Shown: in pieces, positions 49,295 through 58,315 of the stretch | Numbering within the stretch: the first letter of the stretch is position 1 | Layout: each line of letters opens with the position of its first letter | Source of the DNA: Bacteroidota bacterium | Lineage (GTDB): Bacteria > Bacteroidota > Bacteroidia > 2-12-FULL-35-15 | Direction: 5' to 3' | Length of the DNA: 61,661 nt | Assembly (NCBI GenBank): GCA_021323165.1 | Contig: JAJTCJ010000020.1 | Span: forward strand, 1 to 61,661 | Notes under the pieces: model-generated | Databases searched by the model: none | What the model saw: the letters and a program-made list of their open reading frames with translations, nothing else | What the model was told of the DNA's origin: nothing | Translations under genes and position numbers: made by a program

Positions 49295-51811
49295 TTAAGG
49301 TTTGTCAGGATTATTCAAAAACTGTTCCAAAGATAACATATCCTTTATTAATACTTCTCTGGCCTTTGAACCCTCGAACTGGCCTATAATTCCGGCCGAT
49401 TCCAACTGATCCACAATTCTTCCGGCACGATTATAACCTAATTTTAATCTTCTCTGCAATAATGAAGCAGATCCTTGTTGTGTTGATACCACAATTTCCG
49501 CAGCCTGATTAAATAATGCATCTCTTTCTGACGGATCATCCATTTTTCCGCTGCCTTCTCCTGTTTCATCTACATATTCAGGCAACATGAATGCTGTCGG
49601 ATAGCTTCGTTGGCTTCCAATAAAATCACAGATCTTATCAACTTCAGGAGTATCTACAAAAGCACACTGAATACGGATCAGGTCATTTCCGGTGGATAAA
49701 AGCATATCACCTCTTCCTATAAGCTGATCAGCCCCTCCGGCATCAAGAATTGTGCGTGAATCGATCTTAGAAGTAACCCTGAATGCGATCCTGGCAGGGA
49801 AATTTGCTTTAATCGTACCTGTAATGATATTTACGGATGGTCGCTGTGTGGCGATAATCAAGTGAATACCTATAGCACGGGCTAACTGGGCCAGACGAGC
49901 AATAGGAGTTTCCACTTCCTTGCCGGCTGTCATGATAAGATCCGCAAACTCATCCACAACAAGCACTATATAAGGAAGAAACTTATGTCCATTGTTTGGA
50001 TTCAATTTCCGTGCAATGAATTTTGCATTATATTCTTTTAAGTTCCTTACCTGAGCTTCTTTCAGGAGATCATAACGCTGATCCATTTCGATACATAATG
50101 AATTTAAAGTATGGACCACTTTTTTTGTATCGGTAATGATCGCTTCTGCACTGTCAGGTAGCTTAGCGAGAAAATGACGCTCGATCTTATTGAATAAGGT
50201 AAGCTCCACTTTTTTGGGATCAACAAGAACGAACTTGATCTGTGAAGGATGTTTTTTGTATAGAAGAGAAACAAGAATAGCATTTAAACCTACTGATTTA
50301 CCTTGTCCCGTTGCACCTGCCATTAACAAATGTGGCATTTTTGCAAGATCTGCGATGAATGTTTCATTGCTGATGGTCTTTCCCAACGCGATCGGAAGAT
50401 CCATTGTTGTATTCTGAAATTGAGACGAAGCGAGTATGGTACGCATTGGAACCATTTCAGCATTTTGATTTGGAACTTCGATACCAATTGTCCCCTTTCC
50501 GGGAATTGGGGCAATGATACGTATTCCGAGTGCCGACAAACTCAATGCGATATCATCTTCCAAATTCTTGATCTTGGAAATTCTGACACCTGCTGCAGGT
50601 ACTATTTCGTATAAGGTGACTGTAGGGCCGACAGTTGCTTTAATTTTTTCTATCTCAATACCATAATCACCAAGTGTTTTAAGAATCCTGTCCTTATTGG
50701 CATTAAGCTCTTCTGTATTGATAACAATATCTTTGGAACCACCATAATTTTCCAAAAGATCCAATGGAGGAAATTGGTAATTCCCAAGATCCAGGGTTGG
50801 GTCATATTCCCCAACCTGAGCTACGAGAGCTTCAGAGATCTCTTCAGGAGTTAATTCATGTTCACGCTTTTCTGTTTTTTCTACGGTAAACTGAATACCA
50901 TCAGCTTCGGTAGAAAGAACCAAAGGCTCTTCAGCAGGTTTTATTACATCTTCAACAATATCATGCTTCCCGTGATTTGTAATCGTAAATTCTTCGACAA
51001 ATGGCTTTTCTACAATTTTAATGTCCTCTTCAGAGAATTCTTCGTCCTCTTCAAATTCTTCGTCTTTAAAAGTATTCACGCCAGTAGGTTTTATTTCGGG
51101 TGACGGAGGTTCGGGGTCGGGATCTGATATTGGGTCTTTTTTGCCGAGATCAAATGAAATATTATAAGCAACTACGAGAAAAACAATGAATGTAAAAAAC
51201 AATAAAACTCCTGTTCCGATATAGCCCAATAAACCATTCAGTTTGTTACTCAGCGTGTAGCCGAAAGCTCCTCCTAAATAAAACAAGCCGTCACTAAAGA
51301 TGTATCCCAGTGCGACAGAGGTAAAAACAAGGAAAAATAAAGAATAAGCATAAACCTTTCTGATATTAAAAAAAAATACATTAAAAGTGATCTTCAAACC
51401 GACTACAAAAGCCACAAAGGCAAAAATATAGGAAGCAACACCGAACCATTTGTGAATGAAAATGTGAGATATTAAGGCTCCGAATTTTCCCAGCCAGTTT
51501 TGGACACGGGTTTCAGATGAAAAAAGATCACCTAAAACTTTATCCTGATCTACCTGCCAGGTGAATGCGAAAGAAGTAAACGCGATACATAGATAAACCG
51601 AAAAAAGGAGCAATGTAAGTCCGAATATTTTTTGAAAGCGCTCATTCCTTGTAAAAGAAATAGCACCATCAAATTTACTCATCAAAGAAGAGCCGGAAGG
51701 TCCGGTTTCTTCTTTACTCTTCTTTGGTTTACTTTCTTTAGAAGAACCTTTTCCTTCGACCTTTTCATCTCGGACGGTGTTCTTCAGTGTATTTTTTTTA
51801 GGCTCAGCCAT
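49295..51811 (-). CDS. ftsK: DNA translocase FtsK
   Basis: 838 aa. An N-terminal basic stretch, four membrane segments (about 64-215), then an acidic linker (about 230-330). The motor has Walker A GATGQGKSVGLN (about 497-508), Walker B LVVDEFADLI (about 617-626) and the C-terminal gamma winged helix (SASLLQRRLKLGYNRAGRIV) for KOPS recognition. It pumps chromosomes at the septum during division. A TAATTTTG -7 element lies 44 nt upstream. Confidence 0.95.
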   Translation of the reverse strand: MAEPKKNTLKNTVRDEKVEGKGSSKESKPKKSKEETGPSGSSLMSKFDGAISFTRNERFQKIFGLTLLLFSVYLCIAFTSFAFTWQVDQDKVLGDLFSSETRVQNWLGKFGALISHIFIHKWFGVASYIFAFVAFVVGLKITFNVFFFNIRKVYAYSLFFLVFTSVALGYIFSDGLFYLGGAFGYTLSNKLNGLLGYIGTGVLLFFTFIVFLVVAYNISFDLGKKDPISDPDPEPPSPEIKPTGVNTFKDEEFEEDEEFSEEDIKIVEKPFVEEFTITNHGKHDIVEDVIKPAEEPLVLSTEADGIQFTVEKTEKREHELTPEEISEALVAQVGEYDPTLDLGNYQFPPLDLLENYGGSKDIVINTEELNANKDRILKTLGDYGIEIEKIKATVGPTVTLYEIVPAAGVRISKIKNLEDDIALSLSALGIRIIAPIPGKGTIGIEVPNQNAEMVPMRTILASSQFQNTTMDLPIALGKTISNETFIADLAKMPHLLMAGATGQGKSVGLNAILVSLLYKKHPSQIKFVLVDPKKVELTLFNKIERHFLAKLPDSAEAIITDTKKVVHTLNSLCIEMDQRYDLLKEAQVRNLKEYNAKFIARKLNPNNGHKFLPYIVLVVDEFADLIMTAGKEVETPIARLAQLARAIGIHLIIATQRPSVNIITGTIKANFPARIAFRVTSKIDSRTILDAGGADQLIGRGDMLLSTGNDLIRIQCAFVDTPEVDKICDFIGSQRSYPTAFMLPEYVDETGEGSGKMDDPSERDALFNQAAEIVVSTQQGSASLLQRRLKLGYNRAGRIVDQLESAGIIGQFEGSKAREVLIKDMLSLEQFLNNPDKP

Positions 51812-51854
51812 TTAGATTTACAGGATTGAATTACTGATAACGCAGAATATCATT

Positions 51855-51862
51855 CAAAATTA
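51855..51862 (-). promoter_or_regulatory. TAATTTTG -7 element for ftsK
   Basis: CAAAATTA on the plus strand, 44 nt before the ATG. The nearest TTG is at a short 15-nt spacing, so only the -7 element is solid. Confidence 0.4.
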
Positions 51863-51918
51863 CCAAATGTGTCGCGCCAATACTGAGGAATATCAAAATC
51901 TTATACACTTGAGATTGT

Positions 51919-51957
51919 GGAAAACAACAAAGCCTTCCGGATAACCGAAAGGCTTTG
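51919..51957 (-). terminator. Hairpin terminator
   Basis: On the minus strand CAAAGCCTTTCGG/CCGGAAGGCTTTG, one mismatch, followed by TTGTTGTTTT. It ends the DUF4412 transcript before ftsK. Confidence 0.75.
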
Positions 51958-51977
51958 CAAATATAGCTCACAAAGGA

Positions 51978-52658
51978 TTATTGACCTCCCATCTGCTGCA
52001 TGGATTTCTGAAACTCTTCCATAGTGGTTTCTTTGTATCCCTCTTTCGGGATCTCAAATTTACTATCTGCAACCGGATCTTTAGATACCGATTTTGCTGT
52101 AAAAGCCATTTTAAGTCCGCCCTGGTTCATTGTGTACTCCATCGGAAACCCTTTTAAACCTTTATATGCAGCTTTCAGATCCGAAGTAGGGATCTCTTCT
52201 GTGTAATAAATATTCACTATTTCTTCTTTGCCTTCTTTAGTCTTAACGGTGGCTTCTGCCTTCTTACATTTATACCCTGCTATCATTTTAGTTTCATCCA
52301 GATATTTAATTGTTGGAACAGGATTTTTTTCCTCTTCTTTCTTAATATCATTTTCGTTCATACGAATAAGATATTTCTGTCCCATGATATCCATTAAGGT
52401 TACGATCTCCTTGGCTTTGGTATCAGCGATAGAACTTGTGCTTTGGATAGCCATATTCAGGTCAGTTCTTCTTTTATCTCCTTTTACATAAGTGACACAT
52501 TCTGCACCATTAAGCATTGTTAAAGCTTCTGGAGGAAGTCCAGAGCCATCAAAGGAAATAGTGTAAGTAACTGTACCTTCAAAATTGGATTTTTTCTGAG
52601 CATCGGCATTTACAATAGTAAAGGCACTAAGCATTGCTGCTAAAATTATTTTCTTCAT
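51978..52658 (-). CDS. Secreted DUF4412-type protein
   Basis: 226 aa. Signal peptide to about residue 20 (ILAAMLSAFTIVNADAQ). A beta-rich fold with DETKMIAGYKCKKAE and GLKMAFTAKSVSKDPV. The same words occur in the gene just upstream, so they are tandem paralogues (19-nt gap). It resembles the LolA/GLPGLI-like periplasmic folds. Function unknown. No Cys in a lipobox, so this copy is soluble while its partner is a lipoprotein. Confidence 0.75.
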   Translation of the reverse strand: MKKIILAAMLSAFTIVNADAQKKSNFEGTVTYTISFDGSGLPPEALTMLNGAECVTYVKGDKRRTDLNMAIQSTSSIADTKAKEIVTLMDIMGQKYLIRMNENDIKKEEEKNPVPTIKYLDETKMIAGYKCKKAEATVKTKEGKEEIVNIYYTEEIPTSDLKAAYKGLKGFPMEYTMNQGGLKMAFTAKSVSKDPVADSKFEIPKEGYKETTMEEFQKSMQQMGGQ

Positions 52659-52677
52659 AGTTAAATTTTTTGGTTAT

Positions 52678-53355
52678 TTATTGTAATCCTAAAAACAATT
52701 CATCCATTTCGGCCTTAGAGATGGGCTTATAATCTGCCGGAAGCTCGAAAGTGGAATCTTCTACATCTTCGTTTTTTACTGATTTTGCAGTAAATTTCAT
52801 TTCAAGTCCGAACTTTTTAATTTGATATTCCATCAGTACTCCATCAATCTTAAAGAAAGGATTTGCGAAGTTCGGATTCTTAATATCGAGATCTTTGGTG
52901 TAATAAATATCAAATTCAGCTGCATTTTCGTCCTTCACCTTCACATGCGCTTTTTCACACTTATATCCTGCAATCATTTTAGTTTCCTTTGTAGGTATGA
53001 TTTCAAGGGGATATAACTCATTTTCCTTGGTAATATCAGCTTGCTGCTGTACTAAAGAAAACTTTTTATTGAGAAGTTTTAGTAGCTGGATCATTGACTT
53101 TGAGTCAGGATCTGAAATAAAAGAAGTACTGAAAAGACCCATCCCTGCACTCATTTCAGCACAGGATTTGTTGTTCTTGAACTTAGTGGTCATTTTATTG
53201 GGAGCCAGGCTGGCCATAGGATGATTTTGATCAACCACAGCGGCATCATATTCAATGGCGCCTTCAGAGATAAATTTCTCATCAGTATTGCTGCAGCTTG
53301 TTAGTCCTAATATATATAAACAGCCGGTAAAAGCTAAGAGTAGTGGCTTTTTCAT
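52678..53355 (-). CDS. DUF4412-type lipoprotein
   Basis: 225 aa. A lipobox ends at LGLTSCS with the lipidated Cys about residue 21, then SNTDEKF, where acidic residues at +5/+6 could be a surface-export signal of the Bacteroidota LES type. The rest parallels the downstream paralogue (TKMIAGYKCEKAHVKV, GLEMKFTAKSVKNEDVEDS). Together they look like a duplicated pair, one anchored and one free. Function unknown. Confidence 0.72.
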   Translation of the reverse strand: MKKPLLLAFTGCLYILGLTSCSNTDEKFISEGAIEYDAAVVDQNHPMASLAPNKMTTKFKNNKSCAEMSAGMGLFSTSFISDPDSKSMIQLLKLLNKKFSLVQQQADITKENELYPLEIIPTKETKMIAGYKCEKAHVKVKDENAAEFDIYYTKDLDIKNPNFANPFFKIDGVLMEYQIKKFGLEMKFTAKSVKNEDVEDSTFELPADYKPISKAEMDELFLGLQ

Positions 53356-53514
53356 ATCAGTCTGTGAAGATCAATTGCTTCTGTGTAACAATTGAACACA
53401 TGTATTTTTACGATTAAGGAGCGAAAGGTAGCGATAAAATGGTATAAGTCAAAATATTTGAAATACTGTTCAAAACTTTTGAAAAGCCTGCAAGCCCAAA
53501 CGAAAAATCGAAAC

Positions 53515-54912
53515 CTAATATCCTAAAGTTTTCAGCATCGATTTAAAGCTTTGCTCTTTTGCAAATAATCTGGTAGATATTTCACCTTCTTCATCCCGGT
53601 CGATTATAACATGCTTCGGTGCAGGGATAAGACAATGCTGAATACCTCCATAACCACCGAGAGATTCCTGATAAGCTCCGGTATGGAAAAAACCCAGATA
53701 TTGGGGAACTTTTTGTTTATCAGTAACAATAGGCATGTACACCTGATTCAAATGTGATTCTGCATTATAATAATCTTCACTGTCACATGTTAGTCCGCCC
53801 AAATTAACGCGCTGGTATTCCTTTTCCCAATTATTAATTGCTAAAAGGATGAATTTTTGTTTAATACCCCAGGTATCAGGCAAAGTAGTTATAAAAGAAC
53901 TATCGATCATGTACCATAACTCATTGTCGTTCTGTTTCTTAACATCAACAATAGAATACAATGCAGCTCCGCTCTCTCCTACAGTATAACTTCCGAATTC
54001 AGTAAAAATGTGTGGCTCGTCAACTTCACGTTCATCACAAATATTCTTGATCTTCTGAATGATCTCATCCGCCATATATCCGTAATCATAGCTAAAGCCT
54101 AATGATGTCCTGATTGGAAATCCACCTCCGATATCCAGAGAATCAAGGGTTGGACATACTTTTTTCAGATCACAGTAAACATTTATACATTTAGATAATT
54201 CCGACCAATAGTATGTGGTATCCTTAATTCCGGTGTTAATAAAGAAATGCAACATCTTCAACTCACATTTTGAACTTTCTTTTATATGTGAGTTATAATA
54301 ATCAATGATATCGGCTTCTCTGATACCAAGACGGGAAGTATAAAATTCAAATTTAGGCTCTTCATCGGTTGCAACTCTGATCCCTACTTTAAACTTTTTC
54401 TTGCAGAGTTTTTCAAGTGAAGGCAGCTCTTTTTTATTATCCAGGATGGGAATAGCATTCACAAATCCATCATTTATAAGTTCACTTATATACTTCAGAT
54501 AAGTCGGACGCTTATAACCATTATTAATAATATAGGTTTCTTTTGTAATCTTTTTGGAATTATAAAGCGACCGGATAACCGGAACATCAAATGCAGAAGA
54601 CGTTTCAAGGTGTATATCGTTTTTAAGGGCTTCTTCCAAAACAAAAGAGAAATGAGAGCTCTTGGTACAGTAACAATATGTATATTTGCCCTTATAATCG
54701 GCCCGGGCTATTGCAACATTGAATAACTTTTTTGCTTTCTGAATCTGTGAGCTGATCTTAGGTAAATAGCTAATTTTAAGGGGAGTACCGTACTTTTTTA
54801 TTATATCCATTAAAGGGATTTCGTTAAAATAAAGTTCTTCGTCAATAACATTAAATCCTTCCTGAGGGAAATCAAACGTTTGTTCGATGAGGTCGCGGTA
54901 CTTATTATCCAT
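53515..54912 (-). CDS. speA: PLP-dependent arginine decarboxylase (fold type III)
   Basis: 465 aa, the length of Bacteroidota arginine decarboxylases. PLP Lys84 in YCYCTKSSHFSF, Gly-rich SLDIGGGFPIRTS, and a C-terminal IDSSFITTLPD and YQESLGGYGGIQHC. It would convert arginine to agmatine for polyamine synthesis. It diverges from an arginase gene, so the two enzymes compete for arginine. Diaminopimelate-type decarboxylase activity cannot be excluded from sequence. A TACATTTG -7 element lies 37 nt upstream. Confidence 0.82.
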   Translation of the reverse strand: MDNKYRDLIEQTFDFPQEGFNVIDEELYFNEIPLMDIIKKYGTPLKISYLPKISSQIQKAKKLFNVAIARADYKGKYTYCYCTKSSHFSFVLEEALKNDIHLETSSAFDVPVIRSLYNSKKITKETYIINNGYKRPTYLKYISELINDGFVNAIPILDNKKELPSLEKLCKKKFKVGIRVATDEEPKFEFYTSRLGIREADIIDYYNSHIKESSKCELKMLHFFINTGIKDTTYYWSELSKCINVYCDLKKVCPTLDSLDIGGGFPIRTSLGFSYDYGYMADEIIQKIKNICDEREVDEPHIFTEFGSYTVGESGAALYSIVDVKKQNDNELWYMIDSSFITTLPDTWGIKQKFILLAINNWEKEYQRVNLGGLTCDSEDYYNAESHLNQVYMPIVTDKQKVPQYLGFFHTGAYQESLGGYGGIQHCLIPAPKHVIIDRDEEGEISTRLFAKEQSFKSMLKTLGY

Positions 54913-54948
54913 TTAAATTAGTTATTAGATTGATTTAATTAAAGTTTA

Positions 54949-54966
54949 CAAATGTAAGTAACTTAC
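54949..54966 (-). promoter_or_regulatory. -7 element with overlapping palindrome, speA/arginase intergenic
   Basis: TACATTTG (minus; plus 54949-54956) is directly next to GTAAGT-A-ACTTAC (54954-54966), a perfect 6-bp inverted repeat overlapping the speA -7 side. It could be an operator for the divergent arginine genes. It does not resemble the standard ArgR box. Confidence 0.45.
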
Positions 54967-55048
54967 TTTGATAATTTTTATAAGAAGTAGTTAAGTTAGA
55001 TAAAATAATATGCCTGCAAAAAATTAAATCAGGTAAATAAATAAAAAT

Positions 55049-55993
55049 ATGAAAACCTTAAAATTCATTGAAGTAAAATCAGAGATCGGAGCAGGTACCC
55101 GCGGAGCCAGTATGGGAGTGGACGCAATAAAGATCGCTGCCTTGGATTATGGAAGTAATATGTTTAAACAGATCGAATCTGTTGACATTAAGACGGAAAA
55201 CCAACTTCTTTTTGAAGCATCTAAGCGACCTTATGCAAAGAGAATTGAGGGAATCCTTGCTATTTATGAAAGAGTAGCTGCCCAGGTAGCACAAACCCTT
55301 AAGAAAAACCATTTTCCGATAGTTCTTGCAGGAGATCACAGTACTGCTGGCGGAACTATAGCAGGGATCAAAATGGCTTATCCTAAGCAAAGACTCGGAG
55401 TGATCTGGATAGATGCCCACGCTGACATTCATAGTCCTTATACTTCTCCTTCAGGAAATATGCATGGTATGCCGATAGCAGTTTCTTTGAATGAAGATAA
55501 TATGGCTAATAAGATGAATAAGCCTGATAAGGAAACTGTGGATCTTTGGAATAAGCTGAAAAAAGTAGGCGGAATCGCTCCTAAAATTGGTTATAACGAT
55601 TTGGTTTACATCGGAGTACGTGATGTGGAACCGGAAGAAACCTATTTACTTAAAAAACATAAGATCAAAACATTTACAACAGCTGAAGTGAAAAGAAACG
55701 GTGTTGAGAAAATCGCACGTGATGCCCTGGCTCATCTTTCCGGATGCAGTCTGATCTACGTTTCATTCGATGTAGACAGCATGGATTCTTCAATTTCCAA
55801 AGGAACCGGAACACCGGTTCGTAACGGGATCACTGAAAAAGAAGCAGGTAGTTTATGTGTTCGCTTAATTCAGAATGAAAAAGTTTGCTGTTTTGAGATC
55901 TGTGAAGTAAATCCAACATTAGATAAAGAAAACCTAATGGCAGAAAATACATTTGAGATCCTGCAAAAAGTAGTAAGTCAGCTTACATATTAA
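55049..55993 (+). CDS. rocF: Arginase
   Basis: 314 aa ureohydrolase. Mn ligands are all visible: H97 in AGDHSTAGG, D122/H124/D126 in IDAHADIHSP, and Asp in VSFDVDSMD. The SPSGNMHGMP segment (134-142) is the arginase-type substrate loop (SGNxHG), not the agmatinase form. It yields ornithine and urea from arginine, and ornithine would go to rocD at 11599. It is divergent from speA and upstream of argS. Confidence 0.85.
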   Translation: MKTLKFIEVKSEIGAGTRGASMGVDAIKIAALDYGSNMFKQIESVDIKTENQLLFEASKRPYAKRIEGILAIYERVAAQVAQTLKKNHFPIVLAGDHSTAGGTIAGIKMAYPKQRLGVIWIDAHADIHSPYTSPSGNMHGMPIAVSLNEDNMANKMNKPDKETVDLWNKLKKVGGIAPKIGYNDLVYIGVRDVEPEETYLLKKHKIKTFTTAEVKRNGVEKIARDALAHLSGCSLIYVSFDVDSMDSSISKGTGTPVRNGITEKEAGSLCVRLIQNEKVCCFEICEVNPTLDKENLMAENTFEILQKVVSQLTY

Positions 55994-56112
55994 TTAGAGG
56001 ATTGGAGAAATGGAGAGTTCGAGAGGTATAAATCTCTTTTTTTCAAAAATCTCAGGTATTATTTAAAACTTAAAGCAAACTTTAAGTATGAATTAATTCT
56101 CCAATTCTCTAA
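55994..56112. repeat. Long imperfect inverted repeat between arginase and argS
   Basis: TTAGAGGATTGGAGAAAT (55994-56011) starts right after the arginase stop. It pairs with AATTCTCCAATTCTCTAA at 56095-56112, 16 of 18 positions. A GAGA...TCTC-TTTTTTT weak terminator-like hairpin lies inside (56021-56043). Similar GGAGAA words occur after argS (58174-58250). Confidence 0.5.
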
Positions 56113-56136
56113 ATCACCAATTCACCAATTGTAAAT

Positions 56137-58170
56137 ATGAATATTGAACAAAAGCTTTCTCAAAAGATTATCGAAGGACTAAAGTCCCTTTACGGTGTCG
56201 AGATCGAGAAAGTAATATTTGAAAAAACCAATCCGGATTTTGAAGGCGATTTAACCTTTGTAGTATTTCCTTATCTGAAAGCATCCAAAAAGAAACCTGA
56301 AGATACCGCAAATGAAATAGGCACTTATCTGAAAGATACTCTGTCCGAAGTACAATCATTCAATGCAGTTAAAGGATTTCTGAACATTGTAATTTCTGAT
56401 GCTTTCTGGTTAAACTATTTCAATTCGATCAATGCTAAACCATTGATCAAACCGGCTCCTGCAAACGCGCAAGTAGTAATGGTAGAATACTCTTCTCCCA
56501 ATACCAACAAGCCATTACATCTTGGGCATGTACGGAATAACCTTTTAGGATACTCTGTTTCTGAGATACTAAAAGCAGCAGGCAATAAAGTGATCAAGAC
56601 CAACCTGGTAAATGATCGTGGAATTCATATCTGTAAAAGCATGCTGGCCTGGCAAAAGTGGGGCAATAACGAAACTCCGGAATCATCCGGAATGAAAGGC
56701 GATCACCTTGTAGGAAAATATTATGTGGAGTTCGATAAAAGATCAAGACAATTCTCTACTGATTTACTGAATAAGATAAAGGAGGCAATTATTCCTATTA
56801 CTTATAATCCTGAATATTTAAAACATCCTTCTATTTTTGAGTTTTCATCAGAATTCCCTATTTGGACTGTTTTTGTAGATCATGATGTGAAAACCGATTA
56901 TCATAAATTAGATGATAACCTGAAAGATAATTCAGAAAAATGGTTTAAAGATTTAAAAAACAGAATTAAGAAGGTCTTAGATTCAGACATACCAGAAGAA
57001 ATTTCTACCACTTTTAGAAATATAGAAACCATAATTGATATTTATTATCCCGAATTACCTCTTGTACAGGTAAAAGAAATGCTTCGTAAATGGGAAGCTA
57101 ATGACAAGGAAGTACGCTCTTTATGGGAGATGATGAATGGCTGGGTCTACAAAGGTTTTGATGAAACATATAAAATGCTTGGAGTTGATTTCGATAAGAT
57201 CTATTACGAAAGCAATACATACATTTTAGGAAAGAATATTATTGAAGACGGCCTAAGCAAAGGAGTGCTGAAACGAAGATCAGATAACTCTGTTTTTGCG
57301 GATCTTACCGGTGACGGACTTGATGAAAAAACCTTGCTTCGCGGTGATGGGACATCTGTGTACATGACACAGGATCTTGGGACAGCTTTGGAACGTGCTA
57401 AGGAAATCAATTTCGACAAGCATATTTACACCGTAGGAAATGAGCAGGATTATCATTTTAAAGTATTGTTCCTGATCTTAAAAAAGCTCGGATACAAATG
57501 GGCTGATGGTTTATATCATCTTTCTTATGGGATGGTTGAATTGCCTGATGGTAAAATGAAATCCCGTGAAGGAACTGTTGTGGATGCTGATGAGCTGATG
57601 GAAGAAATGATCTCCACTGCAAAGAAGACTGCTGAAGAACTTGGTAAAGCACAGGATCTGGAAGCAGCTGATAAAGAACAGCTTTATAAAACTGTAGGAA
57701 TGGGTGCTTTGAAATACTTTATGTTAAAAGTCGACCCGAAAAAGAAGATGCTTTTCAATCCTGCTGAATCAATTGATTTCAACGGCAATACTGCACCTTT
57801 TATTCAGTTTAATTATGTGAGGATACGTGCTCTTTTAAGAAAAGCAACCGAACTATCTCATAATTATAATGAAAGCTTTGACCTAAAAAATGTAACAAGC
57901 TTACTGCCTAAAGAGAAAGAACTGATAATTAAACTTTACAATTTCGATTCTACAGTTAAACAAGCTGCTCATGATTATAGCCCGGCACTTATCGCAAATT
58001 ATGTCTATGATCTTGCGAAAGAATACAGCCAGTTCTATCATGATACTCCTATTCTGAAAGAAGAGAATAAAACACTACTCATGTTCAGATTACAATTATC
58101 CCATACAATTGGAATTGCTATTAAATCTTCGATGGGATTACTTGGAATTGAAGTTCCGGAGAGAATGTAG
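56137..58170 (+). CDS. argS: Arginyl-tRNA synthetase with a large insertion
   Basis: 677 aa, against about 560-600 in most bacteria. N-terminal add-1 tRNA-binding domain (1-90), catalytic HLGH motif (about 128-131, in NKPLHLGHVRNN), KMSKS-type KMKSREGT, and the C-terminal anticodon-binding helices. Residues about 202-308 (from RSRQFSTDL to PELPLVQ) replace a normally short linker; the sequence around it (EMLRKWEANDKEV, WVYKGFDETYKMLGV) is conventional. The catalytic residues look intact. The gene sits beside arginase and speA. Confidence 0.93.
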   Translation: MNIEQKLSQKIIEGLKSLYGVEIEKVIFEKTNPDFEGDLTFVVFPYLKASKKKPEDTANEIGTYLKDTLSEVQSFNAVKGFLNIVISDAFWLNYFNSINAKPLIKPAPANAQVVMVEYSSPNTNKPLHLGHVRNNLLGYSVSEILKAAGNKVIKTNLVNDRGIHICKSMLAWQKWGNNETPESSGMKGDHLVGKYYVEFDKRSRQFSTDLLNKIKEAIIPITYNPEYLKHPSIFEFSSEFPIWTVFVDHDVKTDYHKLDDNLKDNSEKWFKDLKNRIKKVLDSDIPEEISTTFRNIETIIDIYYPELPLVQVKEMLRKWEANDKEVRSLWEMMNGWVYKGFDETYKMLGVDFDKIYYESNTYILGKNIIEDGLSKGVLKRRSDNSVFADLTGDGLDEKTLLRGDGTSVYMTQDLGTALERAKEINFDKHIYTVGNEQDYHFKVLFLILKKLGYKWADGLYHLSYGMVELPDGKMKSREGTVVDADELMEEMISTAKKTAEELGKAQDLEAADKEQLYKTVGMGALKYFMLKVDPKKKMLFNPAESIDFNGNTAPFIQFNYVRIRALLRKATELSHNYNESFDLKNVTSLLPKEKELIIKLYNFDSTVKQAAHDYSPALIANYVYDLAKEYSQFYHDTPILKEENKTLLMFRLQLSHTIGIAIKSSMGLLGIEVPERM

Positions 58171-58173
58171 GTT

Positions 58174-58250
<77 letters not shown>

Positions 58251-58260
58251 ACTAATAATT

Positions 58261-58300
58261 ATAAAAAAGAAAGGCTGTCTTGCGACAGCCTCTTCTTTTA
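58261..58300. terminator. Bidirectional terminator
   Basis: AGGCTGTC/GACAGCCT (58272-58291) with a TTGC loop and T-rich tails on both strands, between convergent argS and the repeat protein. Confidence 0.85.
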
Positions 58301-58315
58301 TCATTTACTTAAGTA

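Noticed and set aside
55994..56136. T-box or arginine riboswitch in front of argS
   Set aside because: There is an inverted repeat, but no T-box sequence or specifier loop pattern, and T-boxes are not expected in Bacteroidota.
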